Shown: in pieces, positions 9,401-18,142 of the stretch
How the letters are laid out: each line of letters begins with the position of its first letter
How positions within the stretch are numbered: position 1 is the stretch's first letter
Source: Ga0077555 sp033764055
GTDB lineage: Bacteria > Pseudomonadota > Alphaproteobacteria > Rhizobiales > Hyphomicrobiaceae
DNA: 64,000 nucleotides
Assembly: GCA_033764055.1 (NCBI GenBank)
Contig: JANRJI010000031.1
Location: forward strand, 61,002-125,001
Direction: 5' to 3'
Program-made: the position numbers and the translations under genes
Notes under the pieces: model-generated
The model's input: only the letters and a program-made list of their open reading frames with translations
Database searches by the model: none
What the model was told of the DNA's origin: nothing

Positions 9401-10297
9401 CGCAACGTCCGCATCAAGCTCAGCGAGCGCGACGACGTGATCTCCTCGCTCGATCTCACGGGCCAGCTCGACGGTGGCGGCCAGCTGGCCGCCACGCTGC
9501 CACCCTCGCGCGGTCCCCGCATCATGCAGGTCGAGACCGACAATGCCGGCAGCGCGATGAAGCTGGCAGGCCTCTATACCAGCATGATCGGCGGCCGCGG
9601 CGAGCTGCGTCTCAACCTCGATGGCCAGGGGGCAGCCGAACGCACCGGCCAGTTGGTCGTCAAGGGCTTTCGAATCCTTGGCGATCCGATCGTCTACGAG
9701 GTTCTGCAGAGCGCCGACGACGGTCGCCCGGCCATCGCCGCCGGCGGTCCGCGGCCGGCCAGGCGGATCGTGCGCGAGGAGATCGCCTTCGACGACTTGC
9801 GTGGCAGCTTCTCCACTGGCAATGGCCAGATCGCCATCGAAAGCCTGGGTGCCAACGGTCCGCTGGTCGGCGTCAACCTGCGAGGCAAGGCGGACTTCCG
9901 CTCGCGGCGTCTTTCGCTCGGCGGCACGTTCGTTCCCTTGTCGGGCCTCAATCGGGCCCTGTCCGGCATCCCGCTGATCCGTGAGTTGCTGACCGGCCCG
10001 AAAGGGGAGGGTGTGTTCGGCATCACATTCGGGGTCGACGGGCCGATGTCGGAGCCGCAGGTGGTGGTCAACCCGTTCTCGATCGTGGCGCCGGGCGTGC
10101 TGCGCGAGATCTTCCAGATGGCCCCGGACAACCCGCGCGTAACGCCAGAGCCCCCGCGCGCCACCCAGGCCAATCCCGCCGGCACCAGGACGCGGGCAAG
10201 CCCGCCGCTCGCGCCCAACGCTGCGCCCGGTGTGGCAGGCGAGCCGCGCGTCCTCGACGGCTGGTCTGCGAAAGCGACGCGCCCGGTCGGGCAGTAG
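6464..10297 (+). CDS. YhdP/AsmA-like envelope protein (DUF3971)
   Basis: A very long protein (1277 residues from the GTG at 6464, 1217 from the in-frame ATG at 6644). It has one N-terminal membrane segment (about residues 23-46 counted from 6644) followed by a large periplasmic region rich in beta strands. The end matches the AsmA-like C-terminal region (GPMSEPQVVVNPFSIVAPG). YhdP, TamB and AsmA relatives are thought to bridge the periplasm and carry phospholipids to the outer membrane. GGGGGAGA lies just before the GTG at 6464, so I prefer that start; it adds a proline-rich cytoplasmic tail. Nothing purine-rich precedes 6644. It is divergent from bcp. Confidence 0.82.
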   Translation: MASWGDGSDPGQGRRHIVPPPEAPRPTSPAPLQPRTRPPDLPRSGSLRLPRPEAEPGPPPMLASPTRFPGRLLAIVRRPAKWCAWTVATVGPLLLLAVGLVYIKLLFGSIPLQFVVTPIRHAIAADLPGISIAIEDAALHRAPDGSLELRLADMRLAETYGTAVARATEAIVGLDLAALWRGRIAPSRLVLVEPRIVLLGEGDTSASALGSGARDAVSPERVATSQAMPQEPPRPTAGTAAPAPATAGLPLPPVRRLAEALARLRRGDEVASGIRKVGLRNASLIIESHGRRALWTVPTLEMNLDHRSKRSVITGDGVIASGGEPWSLSFRLEDSDKARSLRLETTVTGLVPRSLARNLPQLSLLASLDMPASIRGDMELTQSGDVVGGRFDVALGKGSIRLSSVSDVTLGLDSGRLVLAWDGPSGRVDLAPSQIQLDGSYIRIAGQMVPVADAIGQRGFEVEVRAIDGAIANEPGAPPLAIERLTVKSRTWPDVGATEVVGFAFKAGGAEITATGDFSGAGDRASTRLEGRVGAMSAATLKSAWPTTLAPTLRSKVAQALLDGEIKGGTFVMASGLAHGAIDGRRDAAAGRLSLAIEAANLAIAAMPGYSPLIVPRALLRTEGRALEITVPEAHIDAPTARQRVTFRSTRISIPATDQPRPVAEFETRAQGPLAALIEIAAREQIGLLKSGALPAGTDGKVEAHLRGSVPLAESIDPAGVRYEGKLRVTDGRVPDAFGTHDITGASFTVGATEKAIDVKGELLLAGVLAKAGGQWIMGESLDRQSPMRITARLDNADRRQLGLEIDGLVQGEVPVEIEVAPGDADRSRVTVEADLTGAELMLDGVAWKKPAGRAARLSFEVVRPRAGKGLELQNFKIAGDTITVDGLVQIGPDNKVQAYRFPGFSLNVVSNLEVEGRRRDQVWEVKARGKTFDATSLLRTHLTFGQGGRRTQARPPTRKGIDLEATIDTVLGLGEVSMRNVRIKLSERDDVISSLDLTGQLDGGGQLAATLPPSRGPRIMQVETDNAGSAMKLAGLYTSMIGGRGELRLNLDGQGAAERTGQLVVKGFRILGDPIVYEVLQSADDGRPAIAAGGPRPARRIVREEIAFDDLRGSFSTGNGQIAIESLGANGPLVGVNLRGKADFRSRRLSLGGTFVPLSGLNRALSGIPLIRELLTGPKGEGVFGITFGVDGPMSEPQVVVNPFSIVAPGVLREIFQMAPDNPRVTPEPPRATQANPAGTRTRASPPLAPNAAPGVAGEPRVLDGWSAKATRPVGQ

Positions 10298-10368
10298 GCC
10301 GGCCTCTCATGTGCCGCAGCTGACGCTTGGACCCCATTCTCGGCTGATCTCGGCACGAAACCGGAGCT

Positions 10369-11430
10369 CTAGATGATCACCGCCATCTGTGCGGGATCGA
10401 GGCGCAGCCAGACGCGTTGCTGCACGTCGAACGTCTGCTTGGGCGGCGCCGCTACCCGCAACTTCAATGCACCGCCCTCGGGCTGGACGACGTAGTCCCA
10501 CGCCTCGCCGAGATAGGCGCGCTGCACGATCCGGGCAGGAACCGACGTGGCGCCGACGGATGCCGGCTCCAGGCCCAGGCTCTGCGGGCGAACGGAGAAC
10601 AGCAGCTTGCCCTTCGTCCCGGCGACCGCGCCATCGAACACGCCGGCCGGAAGCGTGAAGCCATCGAAGGCGACCGTCGTGCCGTCCGTCTCTGCGTCAA
10701 CGAAGTTGGTGCGGCCGATGAAGCCGGCCACGAACCGGGTGCGCGGCCGGTTGTAGACGCTGTAGGGATCCTCGAACTGCTCGACGCGGCCTTCGTTCAT
10801 GACGGCCACACGATCCGACGTCACCATCGCCTCCGACTGATCGTGGGTCACGTAGACCGTCGTGATGCGGAACTCGTCGTGCAGGCGCCGGATCTCGAAA
10901 CGCATCTCCTCACGCAGGTTCGCGTCGAGATTGGACAGCGGCTCATCGAGCAGCAGGACAGCCGGCTTGACCACGATAGCGCGAGCGAGCGCCACGCGCT
11001 GCTGCTGGCCGCCGGACAGCTCGGCCGGATAGCGCCGACCGAGATGGCCCATCTGCACGACCTCGAGAATCTCGCCGACCCGCTTCTTGATCTCGGCAGA
11101 CGACAGCTTGCGCAGCTCGAGCCCGAAGCCGACGTTCTGCTCCACCGTCATGTTGGGCCAGATCGCGTAGCTCTGGAAGATCATCGACATGTTGCGCCGT
11201 TCCGGCGGCACCACGCCGGCCGGCGTCGAGACGACCTTCCCCTCGATCGAGATGGTGCCCTCGGACGGCGGGATGAAGCCCGCGATCATGCGCAGCGTCG
11301 TCGTCTTGCCGCAGCCCGATGGGCCGAGCAGCGAGACGAACTCGCCCTCCTGCAATGCCAAGTCGACACCTGCCACCGCGGTCGTCGTGCCGTACCGGCG
11401 CACCACATTCGAAAGGACGAGCTTTGACAT
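10369..11430 (-). CDS. ABC transporter ATP-binding protein, ferric/FbpC type
   Basis: A 353-residue ATPase of the spermidine/iron/sulfate importer class. Visible motifs are Walker A GPSGCGKTT (36-44), signature LSGGQQQR, Walker B VLLLDEPLSNLD and the H-loop VTHD. A C-terminal TOBE-type regulatory region starts near FVAGFIGRTNFVDAE. The ATG at 11430 has GAGAGGAAA upstream. It is the last gene of the binding protein-permease-ATPase operon, 10 bases after the permease stop. It converges with the YhdP-like gene, with 71 bases between them and no obvious terminator. Confidence 0.92.
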   Translation of the reverse strand: MSKLVLSNVVRRYGTTTAVAGVDLALQEGEFVSLLGPSGCGKTTTLRMIAGFIPPSEGTISIEGKVVSTPAGVVPPERRNMSMIFQSYAIWPNMTVEQNVGFGLELRKLSSAEIKKRVGEILEVVQMGHLGRRYPAELSGGQQQRVALARAIVVKPAVLLLDEPLSNLDANLREEMRFEIRRLHDEFRITTVYVTHDQSEAMVTSDRVAVMNEGRVEQFEDPYSVYNRPRTRFVAGFIGRTNFVDAETDGTTVAFDGFTLPAGVFDGAVAGTKGKLLFSVRPQSLGLEPASVGATSVPARIVQRAYLGEAWDYVVQPEGGALKLRVAAPPKQTFDVQQRVWLRLDPAQMAVII

Positions 11431-11440
11431 CGGTTTCCTC

Positions 11441-13189
11441 TCAGTCGCGGCGCAGCATGAAGTCGCGGCCCGCAACCCGCATGCCGATGCCGACGAAGGC
11501 CAGCGTGATGATGAGCAGCAGGCCGCCCAGAGCAGCGAGCACCTCGAAATTGCCTTCCTCGCTCAGGTCATAGAGCAGAACCGAGATGGTCCGGGTCTGT
11601 GGGCCGACAAGGAAGATCGCGGCGCTGAGCTCGCGCGTCGCCAGGATGAAGATCAGCAGCCAGCCGCCGAGCATGCTGCGCTTCAGCAGCGGTGCGATGA
11701 CACGGCGGATCGCCGTCAACCGCGTGCCGCCGAGAATACGCACCGCCTCCTCCATCTCGGGATGCACCGAGCGTAAGGCCGCGGAGCTGTTGGCGTAGGC
11801 GATCGGCAGGAAGCGGGTGGTGAAGGCGAGGATCATCAGGGTCGCCGTGCCGTAGAGCGCAAGGGGTGGCGCGGCGTAGGCGGCATAGAAGCCGATCGCC
11901 ATGACGATGCCCGGGATGACGAACGGGGCCATGCACAGGAAGGCGAGGCCGTTGGCGAACGGCACGAGCCGGCGATTGACGATGTAGGCGATGGCAAGCG
12001 CCAGCAGCGCCGCCGCCGTCGCCGAGCCGAAGCCGTAGACGAAGGTGTTCCAGACGGCAGTCGGCGCCATGTCGTGCTCGAACAGCAGGAAGCGGTAGTT
12101 CCGCAGCGTGAGATTGTCGAACGAGAGGCCCCGCCCCCAGGCCTTGCTGAACGACGCCTGGATCAGAACCGTCATCGGCAGCGCCACCGACAGGATGCCG
12201 ACCAGCGCGCAGTAGCCGAACACGGGCCAGCGCCACGCGCCGAGCTTGATCTCGCGCCGCTCGCCGCCCTTGCCGGTCTGGGACACGAAGCCCTTGCGCG
12301 ACAGCATCAGCCGCTGCACGCCCATCAGCGCGATCGTGATCAGCAGCAGGGGCATGGCATAGGCCGCCGCGACCTCGGCCCGCACGGGGAACTCGAAAAA
12401 CTGCCAGAGTTGCGTGGTCACCACGTTGAACCGCGCCGGAATGCCGATCAGGGCCGGGGCGCCGAAGAGCGCGATGGTCTCGAGGAAGACGATGATGATG
12501 CCCGCGAGGATCGACGGCCAGGCGAGAGGCAGCGTCACGCGCAGCATCGTCCGCCAGGCGCCGGCCCCGAGGATGTTGGCTGCGTCCTCCATCTCGGACG
12601 AGATGAGGTCGAGTGCGGACTTGGTGAACAGAAAGATGAACGGAAACGAGTTGAGCGCGATGATCAGCGCCAGCCCGCTGAAGGTATAGACGTTGACGAG
12701 CGGTCCGGGGCCGGCGCCGAGCCAGGCCCAGACCTGGTTGATCCACCCGGATTTCGGTCCGGCAAGCAGGATCCAGCCGACGGCGCCGAGGTAAGGCGGC
12801 ACGATGAAGGCGCCGAGCACGACGGTCCAGATCAGCATCTTGAAGGGCACGTCGGTGCGCGACAGGGCCCAGGCCAGCGGCACGCCCATGACCGTGGCGA
12901 GCAGCGCCGATGCCGCACCCAGCATGAGCGCGTTGCCCAGCGCCTCCACATAGCGCAGGCGGCCGTAGGCCTCGAGATAGTTGGCGAACGTGAAAGTGCC
13001 TTTGTCCGCCACCTGGAAGCTCGAGACGACCAGCGTCACCATCGGGCTGACGACGAGGAAGATCAGCACCGCGGCGAGAGCGAGCCACAGCAGGCTCGTT
13101 GGATCGAAGTAGCGCAAACGCCTCGAGAAATTGCTCTCGGTGCTGGCGGATGCAGGCAGCGTGGCCGCGCTCGGGGCAACGTCGTTCAT
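11441..13189 (-). CDS. ABC transporter permease, fused two-domain FbpB type
   Basis: A 582-residue inner-membrane protein with about twelve predicted membrane segments and two copies of the binding-protein-dependent permease domain, the second beginning near residue 340. This internal duplication is typical of ferric-ion importers such as FbpB/SfuB, where one chain serves as both permease halves. The cytoplasmic loops contain EMEDAANILGAGAWRT and EMEEAVRILGGTRLTA, the two EAA-like coupling loops that contact the ATPase. The start at 13189 has GAGGAT upstream. It lies between the binding-protein and ATPase genes. Confidence 0.9.
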   Translation of the reverse strand: MNDVAPSAATLPASASTESNFSRRLRYFDPTSLLWLALAAVLIFLVVSPMVTLVVSSFQVADKGTFTFANYLEAYGRLRYVEALGNALMLGAASALLATVMGVPLAWALSRTDVPFKMLIWTVVLGAFIVPPYLGAVGWILLAGPKSGWINQVWAWLGAGPGPLVNVYTFSGLALIIALNSFPFIFLFTKSALDLISSEMEDAANILGAGAWRTMLRVTLPLAWPSILAGIIIVFLETIALFGAPALIGIPARFNVVTTQLWQFFEFPVRAEVAAAYAMPLLLITIALMGVQRLMLSRKGFVSQTGKGGERREIKLGAWRWPVFGYCALVGILSVALPMTVLIQASFSKAWGRGLSFDNLTLRNYRFLLFEHDMAPTAVWNTFVYGFGSATAAALLALAIAYIVNRRLVPFANGLAFLCMAPFVIPGIVMAIGFYAAYAAPPLALYGTATLMILAFTTRFLPIAYANSSAALRSVHPEMEEAVRILGGTRLTAIRRVIAPLLKRSMLGGWLLIFILATRELSAAIFLVGPQTRTISVLLYDLSEEGNFEVLAALGGLLLIITLAFVGIGMRVAGRDFMLRRD

Positions 13190-13224
13190 GATGCATCCTC
13201 GGCAAGAGCCTCATCGTCGCGCTA

Positions 13225-13246
13225 CCCGGCCCTCAGAGGGGCCGGG
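13225..13246. repeat. GC hairpin between binding protein and permease genes
   Basis: CCCGGCCC (13225-13232) and GGGCCGGG (13239-13246) form a perfect 8-bp stem with a 6-base loop, plus an outer GTCG/CGAC pairing. There is no T-run, so it is not a standard intrinsic terminator. It sits in the 112-base gap downstream of the binding-protein gene, where such hairpins often protect the upstream mRNA and set unequal expression. The same stem recurs at 32654-32675. Confidence 0.55.
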
Positions 13247-13301
13247 GCGACGCATGGGGAGGGCGACGGCGTGAAGGCGGCAGCAACGCGCCACCGCCTG
13301 G

Positions 13302-14360
13302 TCAGATGCCGAACGTCTCGCGCCAGAGCTCCTTGACCTCGGGGATGCCCTTCTCGATCTCCTCGAAGGTCGGCTGCACGGTCTTCACCTCGCTCACCGA
13401 CTTGCCCCCCTTCTGCGGCGGCACCTCGGGTCGCATCGACTCGCCGAAATCTGCGACGTTCACCTTGGCCGCCTCGATGCTGTAGAGGAACTCCATGAAG
13501 AGCTTGGCCGCGTTCGGGTTCTTGGTCCCCTGGATGATGCCCGACGGGGCGATCATCAGCAGCGCGCCGTCCTCAGGATAGATTACGGCGACGGGATTGC
13601 CCTTGGAGGCGCTCTTGAGGGTCGTCGCGGAGGGTCCGGCACCGATCGAGCGCTCACCCGCGTTCAGCATCGTGACCGTGTCGTTGATCGAGCGGCCGAT
13701 CTGCGGCTTGTTGGCCTCGAGCTTCTTGAAATAGTCCCATCCGTAGAGCTTGCGCATCAGCACCACCCAGGTGCCGACGTAGCCCGAGAAGCCCGGATGG
13801 CCGACGGTCACCTCGCCCTTCCATTTGGGGTCGAGCAGATCGGCCCACTTTTTCGGCAGTTCCTTACCCTTGAGCTTTTCCGTGTTGTAGTTGATCAACA
13901 CGAGGCCGGCCGACGTGGTGTGGAAGTAGCCGTCGGGATCGATGCCCTGGAACGCCTTGTGGGCCTTGGCGGCCGATTCCGGCGTGTACTTCATCAGCAG
14001 GTTCTTCCCCTTGAGGAAGGAAAAGTGCCCGAGGTCGGTGCTCGAGAACACGTCGCACTGCTGCACCCGCGATTTCATGTCTTGCGACAGGCGCTGGAAA
14101 GCGACCTGTGCGGTGGTGCGAACAACGTTGGCGTTGATGCCTGGGTACTTGGCTTGGAACGCCTTCCCGAGCGATTCGGCTGTCTCGGAGGCATAGTGCG
14201 AGATGTACCAGGTGACGCTCTCCTTGTTGGCCTTGGCGGCCTCGTAGAGCTTCGTCTCGCCCGGGGTCATCTCGGCATGCGCCGGCGTCAGCGTCAAGCC
14301 GACCAGCGCCACCATCAGACCCACCGCAGTTGCCATCCGGCACCCGAACCTGCTCGTCAT
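13302..14360 (-). CDS. Periplasmic solute-binding protein, ferric (FbpA-like) family
   Basis: A 352-residue secreted binding protein. The signal peptide runs from a basic N terminus through VGLMVALVGLTLTPAHA with predicted cleavage after residue 29. The mature part belongs to extracellular solute-binding family 1 (WYISHYASETAE, INYNTEKLKG, PSGIIQGTKNPNAAKLFMEF). Members bind Fe(III), but related proteins bind other anions or amines, so the ligand is not certain. The ATG at 14360 has GGAGAGGAGA upstream. It is the first gene of the importer operon and divergent from the monooxygenase gene. Confidence 0.88.
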   Translation of the reverse strand: MTSRFGCRMATAVGLMVALVGLTLTPAHAEMTPGETKLYEAAKANKESVTWYISHYASETAESLGKAFQAKYPGINANVVRTTAQVAFQRLSQDMKSRVQQCDVFSSTDLGHFSFLKGKNLLMKYTPESAAKAHKAFQGIDPDGYFHTTSAGLVLINYNTEKLKGKELPKKWADLLDPKWKGEVTVGHPGFSGYVGTWVVLMRKLYGWDYFKKLEANKPQIGRSINDTVTMLNAGERSIGAGPSATTLKSASKGNPVAVIYPEDGALLMIAPSGIIQGTKNPNAAKLFMEFLYSIEAAKVNVADFGESMRPEVPPQKGGKSVSEVKTVQPTFEEIEKGIPEVKELWRETFGI

Positions 14361-14654
14361 AGCGTCTCCTCTCCTCCACGACGCAGAGCATGGGCACCAC
14401 AGACGTGTGACCGGACCGGCTTCCGATGCCGGCGCTCCAGACCCGCCCGCTTCCGGGGCGGCGTGCTCTCGGTTCCTCTGCAGCCGCGATGCTAGCAGGC
14501 ATGAGCCGTCTGTCTACAGCGACGGGCACGAAAGCGGATCGTGCGGCCCGGCGCTGCCTCCAAGGAGCATCGGATGCGGTCGATCGAAGCTGTTGGCACG
14601 TCCTGCCTCGCATGCTCACATGAGAGAAGCCGCCCTCCGGAGAGGACATTTTCC

Positions 14655-15971
14655 ATGATGCGCAAGCTGCACCTCAATCTGTTTATCCAGAGCCGCGGTC
14701 ATCACGAGGCGTCGTGGCGACACCCGAGCGCATCACAGCTGGCGCTGACTGACATCCGCTATGTGCAGGACCTGGCGCAGAGGGCCGAGAAGGGGCTCTT
14801 CGACTCGATCTTCCTCGCCGACGTGCTGGCGCTATGGGACGACGTCACGCATGCCCCCCACAACTGGCTCGAGCCGATCACCACGCTCGGCGCTCTGGCG
14901 GTCTCGACGGAGAGGATCGGCCTCATTGCAACGGCATCCACGACCTACACCGAGCCGTTCAACCTCGCTCGCCAATTCGCCTCGCTCGACCACATGAGCG
15001 GCGGACGGGTCGGCTGGAACATCGTCACGACGTGGTCCGTGGCGGCTGCGGCCAACTTCGGCGACCGCGGGCAGGTGACGCATGCCGACCGTTACGACAG
15101 GGCCGAGGAGTACGTCGAGGTCGTGAAAGGGCTGTGGGACAGCTGGACCGACGACACCATCCTCGACGACAGAGCGAGCGGCCGCTACGCCCGCGACGAC
15201 CGGATCCGGCCGATCGGCCACAAGGGCCCCAACTACAGCGTGAAGGGACCGCTGAACATTCCGCGGCCCCCGCAGGGGCGCCCTGTGCTGGTGCAGGCCG
15301 GCTCCTCCGACACCGGCCGCCGCTTCGCCGCACGGCATGCCGAGGCGATCTTCACCGCGCACCTGGAGAAGCGCACCGCTCAGGGCTTCTATGCCGACAT
15401 CAAGGCACTCGCTGAGGCCGAAGGCAGGAGTGCGGATCAGGTGCTCGTGCTGCCCGGATTGTCGGCGATGCTCGGCTCGACCGAGACCGAGGCCCGACGG
15501 CTCGCCGCCGATCTCGACGATCTCGCGGACCCCGAGGTCGGCCGCCGCCGGCTCTCCGGGCGCTTCGGCGGTTTCGATTTCTCCCATCTGGCGCTCGACA
15601 AGCCGCTTTCGGTCGGGGACTTCCCGAAGCCCGAGACCGTGCAGGCCGCCCGCAGCCGGACCGAGGTGATCGTCGGCTTCGTCGAGCGCGAGCGGCCGAC
15701 ACTGCGCCAGCTCCTCGCCAAGCTCGCCGGCGCGCGCGGGCACTTCACATTTGCCGGGACGCCGGAGCAGCTCGTGGACCTGATGGTCGACTGGCACACC
15801 GACGGAGCGGCGGACGGTTTCAACCTGATGCCGCCCGTGCTGCCGTGGACGCTCGACGTGTTCATCGCGGAGGTCGTGCCACGGCTTCAACGGCGCGGCC
15901 TTTTCCGAACCGCATACGAGGGGACGACGCTGAGGTCCCACTACGGGCTCCGACGCCCACCCGGGCGATAG
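14655..15971 (+). CDS. NtaA/DszA-family flavin-dependent monooxygenase
   Basis: A 438-residue LLM-superfamily enzyme of the NtaA/SnaA/DszA branch, which uses FMNH2 from a partner reductase to oxygenate aminopolycarboxylates, sulfones or similar compounds. Diagnostic stretches are KLHLNLFIQSRGHHEASWRH at the N terminus, GRVGWNIVTTW near residue 117 and the KGPLNIPRPPQGRPVLVQAG region. The ATG at 14655 has GGAGAGGA upstream. It is divergent from the importer binding-protein gene, so both may be controlled from the 294-base gap; no partner flavin reductase is adjacent. Confidence 0.88.
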   Translation: MMRKLHLNLFIQSRGHHEASWRHPSASQLALTDIRYVQDLAQRAEKGLFDSIFLADVLALWDDVTHAPHNWLEPITTLGALAVSTERIGLIATASTTYTEPFNLARQFASLDHMSGGRVGWNIVTTWSVAAAANFGDRGQVTHADRYDRAEEYVEVVKGLWDSWTDDTILDDRASGRYARDDRIRPIGHKGPNYSVKGPLNIPRPPQGRPVLVQAGSSDTGRRFAARHAEAIFTAHLEKRTAQGFYADIKALAEAEGRSADQVLVLPGLSAMLGSTETEARRLAADLDDLADPEVGRRRLSGRFGGFDFSHLALDKPLSVGDFPKPETVQAARSRTEVIVGFVERERPTLRQLLAKLAGARGHFTFAGTPEQLVDLMVDWHTDGAADGFNLMPPVLPWTLDVFIAEVVPRLQRRGLFRTAYEGTTLRSHYGLRRPPGR

Positions 15972-16133
15972 CGGGCTGTCACGAGACGGTCGCCCGCTAC
16001 ATCTCATCGCGTCGAGGACAAGCCGTGTCAGCTGGCGTCGTTGCACAGCGTGACGGCCTTGCTTAAGAGGGAGCTCCGGGCCGCCCCGGCGTGGGACTTC
16101 ATGGGCCGGCCCGACACTGAGTGGGAGGGGACC

Positions 16134-18104
16134 ATGCGGCGCTTCGAGCTCCTGATCGCTGTCGTCTTCGCGTTGCTGATGCCGTCGCTGCAGGCGGCGG
16201 CCCAGGGACGCACAGACGGGGACTGGGTGCTGCTCGGCGAGATCGAGGTCGGCCGGCATCTCGACAAGGACAGCCTGGGGCTGCCGGACGACACGCCGGC
16301 CGTGTCGGCGGTCCGGCTTGCAGCCAAAGGCGGCCGTGTCGTTCTCACTCGCGTGCACGTGTCCTGGGCGGACGGCAGCGTCCACACCGAGGATCGCATC
16401 ATCAATCTGCTCGACGGCGAGAGGACCCGGCCCATCGATCCGGCTCCGCAAGCACGTCAGGTGCGCACCATCGGCGTCATCTTCGACGCCCGCCAGGCGA
16501 TCGCCGGCCGGCTTGTCCTCGAGGCCTGGGGCCAGCGGCCCGCGCCGCGGCCGGCGGGCCGTGGCATAGCCGCCGGTGCGAACGAGATCCGCCTGGCTAC
16601 GGCGCGCCCCGCGCTCGGGCACACGCTCGACGCGCTCCGCCTCGATTTCGCGGCGCGCCAGCTCGACCAGATCAGGCTCCAGGTCGATGGCAGCGGGGCG
16701 CACATCGCCAGTGTGATGATCGACTACGCAAGCGGCCCATCGCAGACGCTATCCGTGGATGCACGCCTCCTGGCCGGCGGCTCGACCGTCTGGCTACCGG
16801 TCGATTCTTCGCGTGCGATCCGCGCCGTCGAGGTGACGCCAGGCGAAAGCACCGATGCGCGCCAGACGCCCGCCATGACCGTCATCGGGCGACCGCCGAC
16901 GCCTGCTGCCGCGCGAAAGGCCGCTGCCCCGCGCACGTACCGCTACGAGCAGCCCGCGCCTCCGGGCTCGCGAGGTGTAGCCGGTGGCGAGACCCCGGTA
17001 GCCGCGGCGACGCGAGCCGCTGCTCCCGCTGGCAGCGCCGCCGCCAACTGCATAACGAGCACGCAGTGCACGCCTGTCCCGGTGTTCTTCGGCACGAGCC
17101 GGGCGCTCAAGAAGGATACACAGGAGATCGCCTTCACGCATGACCGGTCCGATGCGCTGACGCTCGGTCAGGCGACCGTGACGGTGCCCCGAGCCTACCG
17201 CAAGAAGGGAGAGATCCCGCGACCCTCGTGGTGGGATCTGGCGCGTCTTGCCAATCCTTGGCGCGAGGATCCGGCCCGCCACTTCACGATCCTCGCCGGG
17301 GCGACCAAGGTCTACGCGACGAGCGAGGCTTTCCTCGCGGAGGTGATGCAGGCCGTGGCCACCGGCGGCACATTCAAGGACCACGCCTTCGTCTTCGTGC
17401 ACGGCTTCAATGTTTCGTTCGAGGAGGGACTCTATCGCGCCGCTCAGATCGGCTACGACCTCGGCCAGGAGGACGAGCCGTTCGGGACGGCGTTCCTGTT
17501 CTCGTGGCCTTCGGCGGGCGAGCTCCAGGGCTACGCCTACGACAAGGATAGCTCGCGCCTCGCCGTGCCGCAGCTCCGCCAGTTCCTCGAGCTGGTGGTT
17601 GCAAGGTCGGGCGCCAAGCAGGTGCATCTCGTCGCGCATTCGATGGGCAACGCGGCCCTGCTCGCGGCGATGGAGGAGCTGGTCAAGAAGGAGGAGGTGC
17701 GCCAGCACATCGGGCAGGTGATCCTTGCCGCGCCGGACGTCGATGCCAAGGAGTTCGAGGGCATCGCCGCGCGCATCATCCCGGTCACGCGCTCGTGGAC
17801 GCTCTATGCATCGTCCAGCGACCGGGCCATGGTCGCCTCGCGCGAGGTGCATGTCGGAGCGCCACGCGCGGGAGATCTCATCAACGGCCGGCCCGTGCTG
17901 ATCAAGGACCTCGATGCCATCGACGTGTCCGCCGTCTCCACCTCGATTTTCGCCTTGAACCACAACGTCTACGCCGACCGGAAGGAGCTGCTCAACGACA
18001 TGCGTCGCCTGATGGTGTTCGGTGAGCGGCCGCCCGACGTCCGCGACATCAACCTACGCCGCATGACCGACCAGAGCGGCACCTATTGGAAATACGTGCC
18101 TTGA
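16134..18104 (+). CDS. Exported alpha/beta hydrolase (DUF900 type)
   Basis: A 656-residue protein with a signal peptide (cleavage probably after AAA, residues 21-23), a 300-residue N-terminal region without a recognised domain, and a C-terminal alpha/beta hydrolase of the DUF900 esterase type. Oxyanion-hole FVHGFN, nucleophile elbow AHSMG (Ser503), acid AAPDVD (probably Asp535) and FALNHNVY (His610) make a complete triad. The ATG at 16134 has GGAGGGG upstream and begins the signal peptide; the earlier in-frame start at 16041 would bury it. The substrate is unknown. ccmH starts 38 bases after its stop. Confidence 0.82.
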   Translation: MRRFELLIAVVFALLMPSLQAAAQGRTDGDWVLLGEIEVGRHLDKDSLGLPDDTPAVSAVRLAAKGGRVVLTRVHVSWADGSVHTEDRIINLLDGERTRPIDPAPQARQVRTIGVIFDARQAIAGRLVLEAWGQRPAPRPAGRGIAAGANEIRLATARPALGHTLDALRLDFAARQLDQIRLQVDGSGAHIASVMIDYASGPSQTLSVDARLLAGGSTVWLPVDSSRAIRAVEVTPGESTDARQTPAMTVIGRPPTPAAARKAAAPRTYRYEQPAPPGSRGVAGGETPVAAATRAAAPAGSAAANCITSTQCTPVPVFFGTSRALKKDTQEIAFTHDRSDALTLGQATVTVPRAYRKKGEIPRPSWWDLARLANPWREDPARHFTILAGATKVYATSEAFLAEVMQAVATGGTFKDHAFVFVHGFNVSFEEGLYRAAQIGYDLGQEDEPFGTAFLFSWPSAGELQGYAYDKDSSRLAVPQLRQFLELVVARSGAKQVHLVAHSMGNAALLAAMEELVKKEEVRQHIGQVILAAPDVDAKEFEGIAARIIPVTRSWTLYASSSDRAMVASREVHVGAPRAGDLINGRPVLIKDLDAIDVSAVSTSIFALNHNVYADRKELLNDMRRLMVFGERPPDVRDINLRRMTDQSGTYWKYVP

Positions 18105-18142
18105 GGCTGGCGCGGGCAACCCGATCCGGCCTGTCTGGTCCG

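Noticed and set aside
8788..9984. 398-codon frame inside the YhdP-like gene
   Set aside because: It is an out-of-phase shadow of the large gene, rich in Arg and Gly as expected from GC-rich DNA read in the wrong frame.
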